From Saprospiraceae bacterium (GTDB lineage Bacteria > Bacteroidota > Bacteroidia > Chitinophagales > Saprospiraceae): a DNA stretch of 64,000 nt. Position numbers and translations under genes: made by a program. The number at the start of each line of letters is the position of its first letter. The stretch's first letter is position 1. Shown piece after piece: positions 8,448 through 16,685 of the stretch. The notes beneath the pieces are model-generated. The model had not been told where the DNA came from, did not search any database, and worked only from the letters and a program-made list of their open reading frames with translations. The stretch covers positions 1,274,501 through 1,338,500 of the forward strand of contig JAHBTU010000002.1 of NCBI GenBank assembly GCA_019638455.1, written 5' to 3'.

Positions 8448-8960
8448 CTATTTTTTCAGCATATTCTTGATGTCTTCAGTTTTGTCGTTGCGTTTGTCGG
8501 CGTAGAGCATGCCGGAGGCGCTGCCTTTTTCAAAAATGAACTCAAAGCCCTTGTCTTCAGCAAACTTTTGAATGGCGGCATAGACGCGGTCTTGGATAGG
8601 CTTCACAAGTTCTTCGCGTTTTTTGAAAAGCGCACCCTCTGGGCCAAACTTCAGGCGCTGCATTTCGCGCACTTCCTTTTCCTTGTTCATGATTTCTTCT
8701 TCGCGTTGCTTTTTCATCTCCTCGCTCAGCAGCACCTGCTCTGCTTGATATTTGCTGTAAAGTCCCTTCACCTTATCCTGTTCCTGTGCGATTTCTTGCC
8801 GCCATTGAGTGGCGAGTTTGTCGAGCGATTCCTGTGCCTTTTGGTATTCGGGCATACTTTCCAAAATGGCCGTCACGTCCACATAAGCGATGCGTTGGGC
8901 ATGGGTGGTGGCCGCAAGGGCAAAAGCGAAAAGAGCGATTGATGCGATTTTCTTAATCAT
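8448..8960 (-). CDS. OmpH/Skp-family periplasmic chaperone
   Basis: A 170-residue protein with a clear signal peptide (MIKKIASIALFAFALAATTHAQ) followed by RIAYVDVTAILESMPEYQKA, the typical mature N-terminus of Bacteroidota OmpH. A Lys/Glu/Gln-rich coiled coil spans about 40-125, and the end GFEFIFEKGSASGMLYADKRNDKTEDI is the conserved strand region. The ATG giving MIKKIAS is supported by the signal peptide; 51 upstream in-frame codons look non-native. A TATTTTTG sequence on this strand (9035-9042) fits the Bacteroidota -7 box TAnnTTTG, though no well-spaced -33 TTG is seen. Confidence 0.92.
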   Translation of the reverse strand: MIKKIASIALFAFALAATTHAQRIAYVDVTAILESMPEYQKAQESLDKLATQWRQEIAQEQDKVKGLYSKYQAEQVLLSEEMKKQREEEIMNKEKEVREMQRLKFGPEGALFKKREELVKPIQDRVYAAIQKFAEDKGFEFIFEKGSASGMLYADKRNDKTEDIKNMLKK

Positions 8961-9220
8961 GGTTACTTGATGAATTGTTGAGTGTTCAGAATATCCCGGC
9001 CTGAGGCGGCAGGGATTTGTTGAGTTTTCAGCGCCAAAAATAGGGCATTCCCTTACCAAACGCGGCCTTCTGACGAAGGTTGAGTATCGGGCGTTGCTTA
9101 TGAGGCTTAACATTTTTTAGCAAATGAAAATTAACTGCTTCATTGTCAGAAATTTTTTCGGCAAAACGAGGCTTGCAAAAACGGAGCGTTAACCCGCGTT
9201 TAACGGCTTTTTGGGTGAGT

Positions 9221-10471
9221 TTAACTATCCTGAATGCTCTCCAAAAACCTCAACACCTTGTCTGTCGCGCCTTTGCTCTCTTCCAGATACCCTCGTACCG
9301 CCCGCGATGCTTTTTCGTAAAAAATCGGGTCTTCCAATTTTGACAGCACTGCCGCCAACGCTTCCGCGTTGCTCACCGGAAACGCCCCTCCGCGTGCCAC
9401 GAATTGACGCGCCTCCTCGAATTTTTGATACCTCGGCCCAAAAATGATGGGAAGGCCAAAAGCGGCTGGCTCCAATGTGTTGTGAATCCCTTTGCCAAAG
9501 CCTCCCCCGATGTAGGCGACGGTGCCGTATCGGTAAAGGCTGTTCAACAGCCCCACGTTGTCAATTACCAAAACGCGGCTGTCCGGGGTGGGCAAATGCC
9601 CCATCTGCGAGTATCTAATCGTGGCCTCGGCTTCGTCGCACAGCTGGCGGACGTTTGTCTCCGACGGCTCGTGTGGAGCGATGATGAGTTGGGTGTGCAG
9701 AAACGCGGGTTGTCGAAGCACTGGCAAAAGAATGGCCTCGTCGGCGGCCCAAGTGCTGCCAGCGATGAGCACACGTTTCCGCTGAGCGGCAAACGCAGCC
9801 ACGTTTGGATGCTCCCCCACGCTGGCTGCGATGCTCAGCACCCTGTCCACCCGGTTGTCGCCGGCAATCGTGAAGTTTTGTAGGCCAAGGCGTTGGAGCA
9901 GTTTGGCCGAGCCCTCGTTTTGCACAAAAACGCGGGTGAAACAACCGAGCATTTTTCTCCAAAAACCGCCATACCACTTAAAAAAAGGTTGTTTTTCTCG
10001 AAACAAAGCCGATACCAACAAAGTGGGGGTGCCGCGTTTTTTCAACTCAAAAAGGTAGTTGGCCCAAAACTCGTATTTCACGAAAACCGCCGCATCCGGC
10101 TTGAACAAATCCAAAAAGTCGCGGGCGTTGCGGCGTGTGTCGGCGGGCAAATAGCAAACAAGGTCGGCTTGGGGGTAATGCTTCCGCACCTCGTAGCCGG
10201 AAGGAGAGAAAAAAGTCAGCACGATGCGCCAGTCGGGGTATCGCTCGCGGAAGGTTTCGATGATGGGGCGCCCCTGCTCAAACTCGCCCAAGGATGCCGC
10301 ATGGAGCCAGAGGGTTCGCTTGGGCTTTTCGCTGTCAGTCGGCAGGGACGAGGCGAGGCGGGCACGCCAGTTGCGGCGCCCTTCCACCCACTTGCGAGCT
10401 TTTGGGTCGAAAAAAGCAGCAAATCGAATGGTTTGGGAAAACAGGTGGATAATTATTTCGTAGAGTAGCAT
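9221..10471 (-). CDS. waaA: 3-deoxy-D-manno-octulosonic acid (Kdo) transferase
   Basis: A 416-residue Kdo transferase (KdtA/WaaA), the inner-membrane GT-B enzyme that adds Kdo to the lipid A precursor. Family hallmarks are the N-terminal anchor (MLLYEIIIHLFSQTIRFAAFF), WLHAASLGEFEQGRPIIE with the catalytic Glu region, FVKYEFWANYLFELKKRGTPTLLVSALFREKQPFFKWYGGF, AGSTWAADE, IIAPHEPSE, and the C-terminal nucleotide-binding YIGGGFGKGIHNTLEPAAFGLPIIFGPRYQKFEEA. The ATG giving MLLYEII was chosen because the upstream 26 residues look non-native. An outer-membrane beta-barrel gene lies upstream on the same strand. Confidence 0.93.
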   Translation of the reverse strand: MLLYEIIIHLFSQTIRFAAFFDPKARKWVEGRRNWRARLASSLPTDSEKPKRTLWLHAASLGEFEQGRPIIETFRERYPDWRIVLTFFSPSGYEVRKHYPQADLVCYLPADTRRNARDFLDLFKPDAAVFVKYEFWANYLFELKKRGTPTLLVSALFREKQPFFKWYGGFWRKMLGCFTRVFVQNEGSAKLLQRLGLQNFTIAGDNRVDRVLSIAASVGEHPNVAAFAAQRKRVLIAGSTWAADEAILLPVLRQPAFLHTQLIIAPHEPSETNVRQLCDEAEATIRYSQMGHLPTPDSRVLVIDNVGLLNSLYRYGTVAYIGGGFGKGIHNTLEPAAFGLPIIFGPRYQKFEEARQFVARGGAFPVSNAEALAAVLSKLEDPIFYEKASRAVRGYLEESKGATDKVLRFLESIQDS

Positions 10472-10622
10472 TTGCCTCGTTAGCAATTTGGGTAGGGGGC
10501 GGAGGGCAGAGAGTTGCGATACTGGTTTTGGGCTTGAGCATGGTTGCAAAGAAGACGAGGTAAGTCATCCATCCACCTTTCCACCCTCTGCCCCCTATCC
10601 TCCGAATTTTTGTTTGGCACGT

Positions 10623-11381
10623 TCAATAGTAAATCTGGTCGGCCTTGCCTTGATAGAAGGGCAACGTCCAGGCGACGCGCAAGCCAATGCGCAGGTCGAG
10701 GCGCTTGCGGTCGAGTTTGCGCCGTTCGGTGTAGTCCCAGTCGCGCAAGGTGTTGGTAAAACCCTCATTGAACTCAAAACCGATGAGCCAGTTGGAGCGT
10801 CGGTCGGCGGAAAGGCTTTGCCAGCCGATGAATTGGTTGAGCGCCAGCCCTCCCGTTAGTCGGTCGTAGCCTTTTTTGTAATCGCCGGTGAGTTGGGCCG
10901 CGCTGTTTTCGTCGTCCTGAATTCGTATCCAGTGCCGCAGCAGCCCCGCCCCCAAGGTCAATCGGATGCCTGAGCGTTTTTCATTGAAGGCAAACAATCT
11001 GCCGACCATTGCGCCTGCGTAGTAGCCGCGTTCGCGCAAGGCGACCGATGCGATGAGCCGATTGTTTCCGATGATGTCGCCCTCGGGGGTGCGAAGAATA
11101 GCCAATGGGTCTTCATTCACCTTATTGCCAAACAGGTAGTGCCCTTCCGCACCGACGATGTAGTTGTTGTCGGTCAGGTATTCGAGGGCCAAGCCAAAGT
11201 TGCCGTCGGCACCGAAGCGTTCGGCCATGTCGCCAGCGGGGATATGTGCGCCGAAAGTCAGGTGCAGCAAAATCGCGCTACCTTTGTTCCGCGCTTCGTC
11301 GTGCAGCGTCAGGGGGTAAGTTTGTGCCCACAGGTGCGTGGCGAACGACAGGAGTGCCAGCGAGAAAAAGTAATTTTTCAT
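10623..11381 (-). CDS. Outer-membrane beta-barrel protein of unknown function
   Basis: A 252-residue protein starting with a signal peptide (KNYFFSLALLSFATHLWAQ), followed by alternating polar/aromatic strands such as GLALEYLTDNNYIVGAEGHYLF and GYYAGAMVGRLFAFNEKRSGIRLTLGAGLL, as in an outer-membrane barrel of about ten strands. It ends with a C-terminal Tyr (QIYY), compatible with BAM recognition. No specific family is recognised. It is upstream of waaA on the same strand, about 150 bases away, so an envelope role is reasonable. It is divergent from the GlcD-like gene. Confidence 0.7.
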   Translation of the reverse strand: MKNYFFSLALLSFATHLWAQTYPLTLHDEARNKGSAILLHLTFGAHIPAGDMAERFGADGNFGLALEYLTDNNYIVGAEGHYLFGNKVNEDPLAILRTPEGDIIGNNRLIASVALRERGYYAGAMVGRLFAFNEKRSGIRLTLGAGLLRHWIRIQDDENSAAQLTGDYKKGYDRLTGGLALNQFIGWQSLSADRRSNWLIGFEFNEGFTNTLRDWDYTERRKLDRKRLDLRIGLRVAWTLPFYQGKADQIYY

Positions 11382-11404
11382 AAACAAAAAAAGAAACAGG
11401 GTTC

Positions 11405-12886
11405 ATGGGCCAGCCATCCGAAATCCAGCTTTCCCCAAACAGTGGGGTTGCGTCGAAATCCGAAAACAAGCGCGGCAAAAGTAACGCCTTCCGCCCCATC
11501 TCCGCTGCTGTCTTGACCGAAATCCGCGATATAGTGAGCGAACGCTACCTCCACACGGATGAGACAAGTCGGCGCGATTGCGGGCACGACGAGACGGAAG
11601 ACCTGCTCTTCCTGCCCGAAGCGGTAGTCGAACCGGCTTCCACCACCGAAATCAGCGCCCTGATGCGCGTGTGCTACCGCGAGCGTATTGCCGTCACGGT
11701 GCGAGGCGGGGGGTCGGGTTTGGCGGGTGGGGCCTTGCCTGTGGCGGGAGGTCTGGTGATTTCGATGAAGCGTTTCGACAAAATTCTGCATCTCGACGAG
11801 CGCAATTTCCAAGTCACGGTGGAGCCGGGCATCATCACGGAGCACCTGCAAAATACCCTGAAAGAGAAAGGCTTGTTCTATCCGCCCGACCCTTCGAGCC
11901 GGGGCTGGAGCTTCATCGGCGGCAACGTCAGCACCAACGCGGGCGGCCCACGAGCGGTCAAGTATGGCGTGGTGAAAGACCATGTGCTCAATCTCGAAGT
12001 GGTGTTGCCCAACGGCGAGGTCATCTGGACAGGGGCCAACACGCTGAAAAACTCAACGGGCTACAACCTCACTCAGTTGCTCGTGGGCAGCGAAGGCACT
12101 TTGGGCATTGTGACGAAAATCGTCCTCAAGCTTCAGCCGCATCCCACGCAGACCTTGCTCATGCTGGTTCCATTCCGCTCTGCCGAGAGTGCCTGCGCGG
12201 CGGTGGCCGCCATTTTTCAGGCAGGGGTGACGCCTTCTGCCTTGGAGTTCATGGAGCGCAACGCGATTGACTGGGCGGTGCGCTATGTGGGCGAGACACC
12301 CGTGCCCATCAGGGAAGAGGATGCCGCGCACTTGCTCATAGAGGTAGATGGATTTCATTTGGAGGGCTTGATGGCCGATTGCGAGACCATGACTCGGGTG
12401 TTGGAGCAGCACGATTGCGGCGAAATTTTCTTTGCCGACGACGACACGACCAAGACCTCGCTCTGGAAGCTGCGCCGCAATGTGGCACACGCCGTCAAGA
12501 AAAATTCCATTTACAAAGAGGAAGATACGGTGGTGCCGCGTGCGGAATTGCCGCGCCTGCTCAAAAAGGTGAAAGACGTGGGTGCCAAATATGGTTTTGA
12601 ATCGGTCTGCTATGGCCACGCGGGCGACGGCAATCTGCACGTCAACATCCTGCGCGGCGACTTGTCCGAACAAGCATGGAACGAGAATGTCCCACAGGGC
12701 ATCCGCGAGATATTCAGATTCGTGAAAAGCGTGGGCGGCACGATTTCGGGCGAACACGGCATAGGGCTGGTACAGCGCCCTTACCTCGACATCGTTTTTT
12801 CAAAAACAGAATTGAAACTGATGCGACAAATCAAGCGCGTGTTCGACCCGCGTGGCATTTTGAATCCCGGCAAAGTGGTGGCATGA
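11405..12886 (+). CDS. FAD-linked oxidase, GlcD/D-lactate dehydrogenase type
   Basis: A 493-residue protein of the VAO/GlcD family. The FAD-binding PCMH domain shows TVRGGGSGLAGGALPVAGGLVISM (about 97-120), PDPSSRGWSFIGGNVSTNAGGPRAVKYG (about 160-187) and LLVGSEGTLGIVTKIVLKL. The C-terminal FAD-oxidase domain has GHAGDGNLHVNILRG, and GGTISGEHGIGLVQRPYL with the conserved substrate-site His. Such enzymes oxidise glycolate, D-lactate or other 2-hydroxyacids. No GlcE or GlcF (iron-sulfur) partner gene is adjacent, so a stand-alone D-lactate or 2-hydroxyglutarate dehydrogenase is as likely as glycolate oxidase. Confidence 0.9.
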   Translation: MGQPSEIQLSPNSGVASKSENKRGKSNAFRPISAAVLTEIRDIVSERYLHTDETSRRDCGHDETEDLLFLPEAVVEPASTTEISALMRVCYRERIAVTVRGGGSGLAGGALPVAGGLVISMKRFDKILHLDERNFQVTVEPGIITEHLQNTLKEKGLFYPPDPSSRGWSFIGGNVSTNAGGPRAVKYGVVKDHVLNLEVVLPNGEVIWTGANTLKNSTGYNLTQLLVGSEGTLGIVTKIVLKLQPHPTQTLLMLVPFRSAESACAAVAAIFQAGVTPSALEFMERNAIDWAVRYVGETPVPIREEDAAHLLIEVDGFHLEGLMADCETMTRVLEQHDCGEIFFADDDTTKTSLWKLRRNVAHAVKKNSIYKEEDTVVPRAELPRLLKKVKDVGAKYGFESVCYGHAGDGNLHVNILRGDLSEQAWNENVPQGIREIFRFVKSVGGTISGEHGIGLVQRPYLDIVFSKTELKLMRQIKRVFDPRGILNPGKVVA

Positions 12887-12897
12887 CAAGCGTGCGC

Positions 12898-13044
12898 TCA
12901 AAGGCCTCTTGTCAACTGAAAGCCCTGGGTGGCCTCCCAGATTTTTTGAGCGAAAATGATGAGGTAATGGGTGATGAGGCTGAGAGCGGCAGCGGTGACC
13001 ACAAAGGCGGCAAGGGGCGACAGGTCGTGAACAATCTTTTTCAT
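12898..13044 (-). CDS. Small single-span membrane protein (48 aa)
   Basis: An ATG-started frame of 48 codons encodes MKKIVHDLSPLAAFVVTAAA followed by LSLITHYLIIFAQKIWEATQ and a short polar tail. The central roughly 25 hydrophobic residues form one likely membrane span with a positive N-terminus. No family is recognised. It is convergent with the GlcD-like gene and sits alone. The size is small enough that it may be a chance frame, but the KK start, clean span and ATG argue for a real product. Confidence 0.45.
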   Translation of the reverse strand: MKKIVHDLSPLAAFVVTAAALSLITHYLIIFAQKIWEATQGFQLTRGL

Positions 13045-13226
13045 TGTTAAGGCTGCTGTTTAAAGTTAGGAAAAAACGCGCCCGAAGCGGGCGGTCAGGT
13101 TTCAAAAGCCTTGTTTCTGTCGTTGTTGCGCCAAAGTTAAAAAGGTTTATTTGGTATTTGTCAAGTTGGATGGGCTGTTTTATCGTTGAAGGCCAAAATT
13201 TATTTCAACAAAAGGTGAAAATGCAG

Positions 13227-13886
13227 CTATCGGAAAGCCCGCGTCATCTCGCGTTTGCCCGGCGGGCCTTGTAGTCGCTCCACGGTGAAACCCACTTTTT
13301 TGAGTGTTCGCTTGAAGTGGCCTTGCGCGCAATAGGTGACGAGCGCGCCTTCGGTCTTAAGCGCCCGATACATATTGGCAAAGACTTCTTCCGTCCACAA
13401 TTCGGGTTGGGCTTGCGGGGCAAAGGCATCGAAATAGATAAGGTCGAAGGTATCCGGCTGCTCAAATTCCTCGATGCGGTGTTTTCTTTTTTCAAAAACA
13501 AAATGCTCGGAGAGGGGGTGTGGTACTGCCCATTCGCATTGGTGAAGCGCGAGGAAGTCGGCGCTGCGCTCGGGGCAGCCCAAACCAAGCGGGTAGTTGA
13601 GCGCGTGCGCCTCCTCTTCCGGCACGGGGTATGCCTCCAAGCCCAAATAACGGACGTTCAGATTGCGGCGCTCGGCCTCCAGCCACGTCATGAAAGCGTT
13701 CAGCCCGGTGCCAAAACCCGTTTCCAAGATGGCAATATCGCGCTGCACGGCGGCCTTGTAGCGCAACCCTGCGGCGATGAAGACATGAGCCGACTCTGTC
13801 ACCGCGCCAAATTTGGAGTGGTAAGTGACGCCATATTGTTCGGAATAAATGGAGTGGGAGCCGTCGTGGGTGGTGATGAGTGGCAT
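13227..13886 (-). CDS. mnmD: tRNA (mnm5s2U34)-methyltransferase MnmD
   Basis: A 219-residue protein matching the stand-alone MnmD (DUF752) methylase: DGSHSIYSEQYGVTYHSKFGAVTESAHVFI, then the SAM motif ILETGFGTGLNAFMTWLEA (about 53-71), and DLIYFDAFAPQAQPELWTEEVFANMYRAL with GALVTYCAQGHFKRTLKKVGF. It methylates 5-aminomethyl-2-thiouridine at the tRNA wobble position. There is no FAD-dependent MnmC1 domain, as usual outside Proteobacteria. A copy of the 97-bp leader-like repeat lies immediately upstream, with its end 12 bases from the start codon. Confidence 0.9.
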   Translation of the reverse strand: MPLITTHDGSHSIYSEQYGVTYHSKFGAVTESAHVFIAAGLRYKAAVQRDIAILETGFGTGLNAFMTWLEAERRNLNVRYLGLEAYPVPEEEAHALNYPLGLGCPERSADFLALHQCEWAVPHPLSEHFVFEKRKHRIEEFEQPDTFDLIYFDAFAPQAQPELWTEEVFANMYRALKTEGALVTYCAQGHFKRTLKKVGFTVERLQGPPGKREMTRAFR

Positions 13887-13898
13887 AGGGTTCAAAAG

Positions 13899-14106
13899 TA
13901 TACTTTGGTTCGCTAAGATTTGTCAGAAGACCATGATTGCTCTTCATGATTTCGGCTATTCTCGGTTTGTAAGAGTTGTCCTCTTTGTTTTTGAGATGTC
14001 GCCTCTCTATTCTTCCGGGATGACACCTCTGAACCCGACAAAGCGAGAATCGCTGTCATGATTTTGAACAGATTGTGCTTTTAGCCATGCCCAAAACTTG
14101 GCGGTG
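13899..14106 (-). repeat. Leader-like dispersed repeat, interrupted copy upstream of mnmD
   Basis: Read on the minus strand it begins GCACCGCCAAGTTTTGGGCA and ends CTGACAAATCTTAGCGAACC then AAAGTATA, matching the copies at 21861-21955, 36986-37081 and 37614-37711. About 110 extra bases interrupt the middle. As in the other copies, the gene-proximal end lies next to a start codon, here mnmD. The end together with following bases forms TACTTTTG, a Bacteroidota -7 box. Confidence 0.65.
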
Positions 14107-14114
14107 CAAAGGAT

Positions 14115-14144
14115 ATAAAAAAGGGCGAGCCTTGCGGCCCGCCC
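14115..14144 (-). terminator. Rho-independent terminator of the DUF3575-like gene
   Basis: On the minus strand GGGCGGGCC-GCAA-GGCTCGCCC forms a 9-bp stem (one G-U pair) with a 4-nt loop, followed by TTTTTTATA. It lies 36 bases past the stop of the outer-membrane protein gene, the classical arrangement. Confidence 0.8.
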
Positions 14145-14179
14145 AGATTTGTTTTTTTGATGTTGTTGCTTTTTCGCCA

Positions 14180-14752
14180 TCATTTTTTGCTGCCGCCAAA
14201 ACGATAGCCCAAGGAAAGACGTCCCAGTATGTCAACGTTGAGCAATGGTATATCGCTTGTGTCCACGGTATTGCCGTTTTCGTCCTCGAACGTGCGGACA
14301 AGGTTGCGCCCGATGCCAAGGCCCAGTTCAAAGATGATGTTTTTTCTGGACACCCATTTGTAGCCGGTATAAAAACCGAGGGCGAGCTTTACGTTTTTGA
14401 TTTTTTCCCTGCTGGGGTTCGAGTCGTCTTTCAGCGTGGCTGTGCCAGCGCCGTAGCGCAAATAACCGCCGATTGCCCAGCGGTCAATGCCGTCTTCGGG
14501 ATTGAAATAGTATTTGCCTAAAGCTCGAATGCCAACTGCATTGTTCCGGTAGCCTCCGCCTTCGACATCAAAGCTCTGGAAATTGTAGCCTAAGCCAGTT
14601 TCCACGCCAAAGTCATTCGACACGCCAAATTCTGCGGTCAAATCGAGGTTGCTGAAAAGGATTCCAATCGGGTTGATTTGAACGTCAACCTGTGCATGGC
14701 TGACAGCATTCATTGCCAGCATGGCAAGTGAAAAAAATAGGTTTTTTTTCAT
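14180..14752 (-). CDS. DUF3575-like outer-membrane beta-barrel protein
   Basis: A 190-residue protein with a signal peptide (MKKNLFFSLAMLAMNAVSHAQ), then VDVQINPIGILFSNLDLTAEFGVSNDFGVETGLGYNF, a pattern of short beta strands matching the DUF3575/porin-like small barrel group common in Bacteroidota. Four pairs of alternating strands follow, ending in GRLSLGYRFGGSKK. The function is unknown; such proteins are outer-membrane barrels of about eight strands. A good terminator follows, and an AT-rich leader precedes the start, so it is probably monocistronic. Confidence 0.75.
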   Translation of the reverse strand: MKKNLFFSLAMLAMNAVSHAQVDVQINPIGILFSNLDLTAEFGVSNDFGVETGLGYNFQSFDVEGGGYRNNAVGIRALGKYYFNPEDGIDRWAIGGYLRYGAGTATLKDDSNPSREKIKNVKLALGFYTGYKWVSRKNIIFELGLGIGRNLVRTFEDENGNTVDTSDIPLLNVDILGRLSLGYRFGGSKK

Positions 14753-14829
14753 GTTGAGATAATTGTTTTAATTATAAGATGGTTGGTTGTTTCTCTCCTT
14801 TGTTTCGAGCTCCATGGGCAGGGAGATAG

Positions 14830-15312
14830 TCATTGGCGCTCTATTTTCGCAGATTTTTCCAGCACAGCGGTTTCAAGCGATTTTTTGAATGCTCTGACGC
14901 GCTCAAACAGATTTGAGTTGCAGGTGGCCAAAATTTGTGCGGCCAAAATGCCTGCGTTGCGGCCTGCATTGAGGGCTACTGTTGCCACTGGCACGCCCTC
15001 CGGCATTTGCAGAATGGAGAGGATGCTATCCCAGCCGTCGAGCGAGTTGGAGGATTTCACGGGCACACCGATGACTGGCAAGGGCGAGATGGCGGCCACC
15101 ATGCCTGGGAGGTGTGCCGCGCCGCCTGCCCCGGCGACGATGACGCGGATGCCGCGCTCGTGAGCGGTGCGAGCGAACTGGAACATTCGGTCTGGCGTGC
15201 GGTGTGCCGATACGATGCTGAGCTCGAAGGGCACTTCGAGTTCGGTCAGTACATCTGCCGCCTTCTGCATGATGGGCAGGTCTGAGTCAGACCCCATGAT
15301 GATGGAAACCAT
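14830..15312 (-). CDS. purE: 5-(carboxyamino)imidazole ribonucleotide mutase PurE
   Basis: A 160-residue class I PurE, which converts N5-CAIR to CAIR in de novo purine synthesis. The signature is IIMGSDSDLPIMQKAADVL (about 4-22), VSAHRTPDRMFQFA (His of the active site), VIVAGAGGAAHLPGMVAAISPLPVIGVPVKS, and SILQMPEGVPVATVALNAGRNAGILAAQIL. The ATG giving MVSIIMGS was chosen. purK lies downstream of purE on this strand's order only across a palindromic element: purE start is 131 bases from the purK stop, so purK comes first and purE follows it. Confidence 0.95.
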   Translation of the reverse strand: MVSIIMGSDSDLPIMQKAADVLTELEVPFELSIVSAHRTPDRMFQFARTAHERGIRVIVAGAGGAAHLPGMVAAISPLPVIGVPVKSSNSLDGWDSILSILQMPEGVPVATVALNAGRNAGILAAQILATCNSNLFERVRAFKKSLETAVLEKSAKIERQ

Positions 15313-15341
15313 GATGGTGTTTGGTTGAGTGGTTGATTGAG

Positions 15342-15455
15342 GCCGTCTCAAAAGTTTAAATTTCGACAGGATTAAGAAGATTTACAGGTTTTTTTACCCG
15401 AAAAAGGGCGCGAATCTTGTCAATTCTGTCAAACAAACATCACTTATGAGATATC
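15342..15455. repeat. GCCGTCTCA palindromic element, copy A1 (between purK and purE)
   Basis: Left end GCCGTCTCAAAAGTTT and right end ACTTATGAGATATCC are imperfect complements. Inside are GACAGGATTAAGAAGATT and AATCTTGTCAATTCTGTC, also complementary. The same element occurs at 20188-20325 and, interrupted, at 62150-62454. The right end overlaps the purK stop codon, which is read from the element's terminal repeat. Confidence 0.75.
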
Positions 15456-16607
15456 CTCAGAAGATTTCACTTTCAGTTTTTCTTTGACAAATGTCGCCTT
15501 TTTGATGACTTCTTCCGCCGTTTGGGCGGTAATTGTCGCGTGGCCCATTTTCCGAAACGGCGATGTGAGCGCCTTGCCATAGAAGTGGATGTGGATGCCG
15601 CCGAGTGCCAGGCATTCCTCCACGCCTTCGTAGCGGACGGGGCCTTTGTGGCCGGGCGCGCCAAGCAGGTTGAGCATGGCGGCGGGCATGAGTTGTTCGG
15701 TCGGGCCGAGGGGCAGGTTGCAGATGGCTCGCAGGTGTTGTTGGAATTGACTGGTGGCCGCGCTGTCGAGCGTGTGGTGGCCGCTGTTGTGGGGGCGCGG
15801 GGCGACTTCGTTCACAAGCAGTTGGCCGTCTTTTGTCAAAAACATTTCCACCGCGAGCAGGCCGCAAATATCGAAGGTGCGAATGACTTTTTCAGCCAAA
15901 GCTTCGGCTTCGGCAATTGCCAACGGCGACACGCGCGCGGGGCAAAGAAGCAACTCAACGAGGTTTGCCTCTGGGTGAAAATCCATTTCCACTGGCGGGA
16001 ACACTGTCACTTCGTCGCTGGCGTTGCGTGCCGCGACGACGGCTATTTCGGTCTGGATGGGCGCGAGTTCCTCGGCAAGGCAAGCGCCGGGCAGCAGTTT
16101 TTTGTCCAAATCTTCCGCTGTGCGCAAAATGGCGACGCCTTTTCCGTCGTAGCCAGCCGTCCTTGACTTTTGCACAAGTGGCAGTTGCCACTTTCCGTCC
16201 TCGACGGCTTTTTTCAGTTTTTTTTCATTGTCAAACAACTCGAATCGCGTCGTCGGAATATCGTTGTCGCGATAAAATGTTTTTTGCAGGCCTTTGTCCT
16301 TGATGATATCGAGGGCGCGGGGGGAGGGGTGCACGGTTTTGCCCATGCGCTCCAACTCGCGGAGAGCATCGGTGTTGACGTGCTCAATCTCGATGGTCAG
16401 TAGGTCTTTGTCGCGGCCAAAGGCCAGCACGTCGTCGTAGTTGTTGAAGTGGCCTGTCGTGAATCCGGTGCAGACTTGCGCTGCGGGGTAATCGGGGGAA
16501 GCGTCGAGGATGTAGGTTTTAAAATCCCAATTGGCTGCCGCGAGACAGAGCATTTTGCCCAGCTGACCGCCGCCGAGTATGCCGATTTTTTGCGTCGTGG
16601 AGAACAT
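15444..16607 (-). CDS. purK: 5-(carboxyamino)imidazole ribonucleotide synthase PurK
   Basis: A 387-residue ATP-grasp enzyme that carboxylates AIR with bicarbonate and ATP to N5-CAIR, the substrate of PurE. Visible are the N-terminal KIGILGGGQLGKMLCLAAANW, VQKSRTAGYDGKGVAIL (ATP-binding loop), CLAEELAPIQTEIAVVAARN, LLAVEMFLTKDGQLLVNEVAPRPHNSGHHT (metal-ligand region) and NLLGAPGHKG near the C-terminus. The last codons and stop (DIS-stop) lie inside palindromic element A1, so the native end may have been replaced. It is upstream of purE in the same direction and probably co-transcribed through the element. Confidence 0.95.
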   Translation of the reverse strand: MFSTTQKIGILGGGQLGKMLCLAAANWDFKTYILDASPDYPAAQVCTGFTTGHFNNYDDVLAFGRDKDLLTIEIEHVNTDALRELERMGKTVHPSPRALDIIKDKGLQKTFYRDNDIPTTRFELFDNEKKLKKAVEDGKWQLPLVQKSRTAGYDGKGVAILRTAEDLDKKLLPGACLAEELAPIQTEIAVVAARNASDEVTVFPPVEMDFHPEANLVELLLCPARVSPLAIAEAEALAEKVIRTFDICGLLAVEMFLTKDGQLLVNEVAPRPHNSGHHTLDSAATSQFQQHLRAICNLPLGPTEQLMPAAMLNLLGAPGHKGPVRYEGVEECLALGGIHIHFYGKALTSPFRKMGHATITAQTAEEVIKKATFVKEKLKVKSSEDIS

Positions 16608-16685
16608 GGCGCAAAGGTGAGGGGAAATCAAATCAATTCGATGCCTGTTTCTTTGATTTCCTCGACGAAAGGGCTGCTTCTTTGC

